This document shows positions 6,617 to 7,307 of a stretch of DNA of 7,307 nt, in pieces. The notes beneath the pieces were generated by a model. That model did no database searches, had not been told where the DNA came from, and was given only the letters and a program-made list of their open reading frames with translations. Source of the DNA: Bacteroidales bacterium (GTDB lineage: Bacteria > Bacteroidota > Bacteroidia > Bacteroidales > UBA3824); assembly GCA_016287995.1 (NCBI GenBank), contig JAEEXW010000135.1, positions 1-7,307 on the forward strand, in the 5' to 3' direction. How positions within the stretch are numbered: position 1 is the first letter of the stretch; every line of letters starts with the position of its first letter. The position numbers and the translations under genes are program-made.

Positions 6617-7307
6617 ATGACAGTATCTAATACAAACATTGTTGAAAAATGGGACGAGATAGAGCAATATCTTAACGACAAAACTCACGACACCTATAAT
6701 GAGTTTTTACCCGAAGATTTTACCGACCCTGAAATGGCGGATATGTATGAGCCTTTTATCAAGGACGTAAACCGTCAGTTAGCAAAAGTAAAAGACGCAA
6801 CCCCTCAAAAAAAAAGCCTTAAACACAAATTTACCAAAGGCAAAAGCGGAAAGCGTAAAGTAGCCCAAAAAGAGGAAAAACCGAAACGTAAAGTTAAATC
6901 TTCATCGGGCAAGTCTTCATCGGGCAAATCGTCAAAAACTTCTACCAAAGAGAAAAAGCCATCAAAACCGAAAGTTGGTGAGGAAGCGCAGTGGCAAAAC
7001 GCACTCCGCACTTTTGCGAGAATGTGCGGAAAGGATAAAACCGTAAACAGCGTTAGAAAATTTGTGCTGCAAATTCAGTCGAATTTTGCAAAGAAACTTG
7101 GCAAAAAAACACCTAACATAGAATTAATTAGGGAAATTCAGACAAAGTTATTGCCTTATGCCAACAAGATAGACCAAAATAGGGTACAACTTCCTGAATG
7201 GGCTGATTTTAAGGCAAAATGTCAAGCCGCCGCAAAAGAATGGACGGTTTCAAAAACGGTCAAAAAGCCTGATATGTCAGAAAAATCGCTTAGCGGTCTT
7301 AAAAAAA
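6617..7307 (+). CDS. Hypothetical basic protein with a Lys/Ser-rich linker (3' partial)
   Basis: This frame is open from the ATG at 6617 to the right edge (230 complete codons, no stop), so the gene is truncated by the window. I do not recognise the family. Residues 1-62 are acidic (EKWDEIEQYL, FLPEDFTDPEMADMYEPFIKD). Residues 63-121 are a low-complexity Lys/Ser/Pro linker with two SSSGK copies (95-104), like the disordered basic tails of nucleic-acid-binding proteins. From about 123 on, a helical region follows (WQNALRTFARMCGKDKTVNSV, then RKFVLQIQSNFAKKLGKK, ELIREIQTKLLPYANKI), then a second Lys-rich stretch near the edge. It starts 28 bases after the previous gene without a Shine-Dalgarno sequence, behind a 16-bp palindrome. 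The acidic-basic-helical layout and codon use consistent with its neighbours make it a real gene; DNA or RNA binding is a reasonable but unproven guess. Confidence 0.8.
   Translation, partial: MTVSNTNIVEKWDEIEQYLNDKTHDTYNEFLPEDFTDPEMADMYEPFIKDVNRQLAKVKDATPQKKSLKHKFTKGKSGKRKVAQKEEKPKRKVKSSSGKSSSGKSSKTSTKEKKPSKPKVGEEAQWQNALRTFARMCGKDKTVNSVRKFVLQIQSNFAKKLGKKTPNIELIREIQTKLLPYANKIDQNRVQLPEWADFKAKCQAAAKEWTVSKTVKKPDMSEKSLSGLKK
6899..6928 (+). repeat. Two-copy 15-bp tandem repeat encoding SSSGK twice
   Basis: TCTTCATCGGGCAAG (6899-6913) is followed directly by TCTTCATCGGGCAAA (6914-6928), with one difference at the last base, which is synonymous (AAG/AAA). The unit is in frame and is followed by a partial TCGTCAAAA (SSK). 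Near-identity at the DNA level indicates a recent slippage duplication inside the disordered linker. Confidence 0.8.

Noticed and set aside
6208..6618. ACCAAAAT occurring before both small genes (6208-6215 and 6611-6618) as a shared regulatory box
   Set aside because: The spacing to the ATG differs (well upstream in one case, overlapping the ATG in the other), and an 8-base A-rich match is expected by chance here.
6805..7011. Minus-strand open frame with a DLPDEDLPDEDL repeat
   Set aside because: The repeat is the antisense reading of the SSSGK tandem repeat in the plus-strand gene that starts at 6617, which has the better composition and context.
1..7307. Alternative genetic code (stop codon reassignment), as in some large gut phages
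   Set aside because: The 1606-residue helicase reads cleanly in the standard code, the genes end in TAA and TGA at sensible places, and rescuing the methyltransferase needs a frame change rather than stop read-through.

Overview
This is an AT-rich window in which every supportable gene lies on the + strand and is closely packed with its neighbours. No recognisable Shine-Dalgarno sequence precedes any start codon, and the upstream regions are A/T-rich. Together with the protein families, this suggests a Bacteroidetes-type host and an accessory element (phage, plasmid or integrative conjugative element). That assignment is inference: no ribosomal, capsid, relaxase or integrase gene is present to settle it.

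Layout. Positions 2-1379 hold an N6-adenine DNA methyltransferase-like gene that is open at the left edge. It is split into two reading frames near 1045-1078: the upstream frame carries the SAM-binding and NPPF catalytic motifs, and the downstream frame carries what looks like the rest of the same domain. Positions 1376-6196 hold a 1606-residue superfamily 2 helicase/ATPase of the Strawberry-notch type. It begins inside an ATGA overlap with the methyltransferase tail. Two small or partial genes of unknown function follow: 6226-6588 (120 residues, Lys/Arg-rich tail) and 6617 to the right edge (at least 230 residues, Lys/Ser-rich linker). The last of these runs off the window.

How they may work together. 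A methyltransferase domain plus a Strawberry-notch helicase, often on one very large polypeptide, is a known pairing in phages and conjugative elements. DarB of phage P1, an antirestriction protein, is the best-known relative in concept, and the wider class is the 'polyvalent proteins'. Here the two activities sit on separate, probably translationally coupled polypeptides. The helicase carries extra C-terminal modules: a region resembling a polyvalent-protein-associated domain, then a small 'GDTKPLKD...LGGKFG...GWLFP' module. The two downstream genes are basic and could bind nucleic acid, but nothing in the sequence proves that they belong to the same system.

The most interesting points are the frame break in the methyltransferase, the split architecture of the methyltransferase/helicase pair, the C-terminal modules of the helicase, a perfect 11-bp-stem hairpin inside the 120-residue gene, and a 16-bp perfect palindrome just before the last gene. 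No tRNA, rRNA, CRISPR array, insertion sequence or clear rho-independent terminator was seen.
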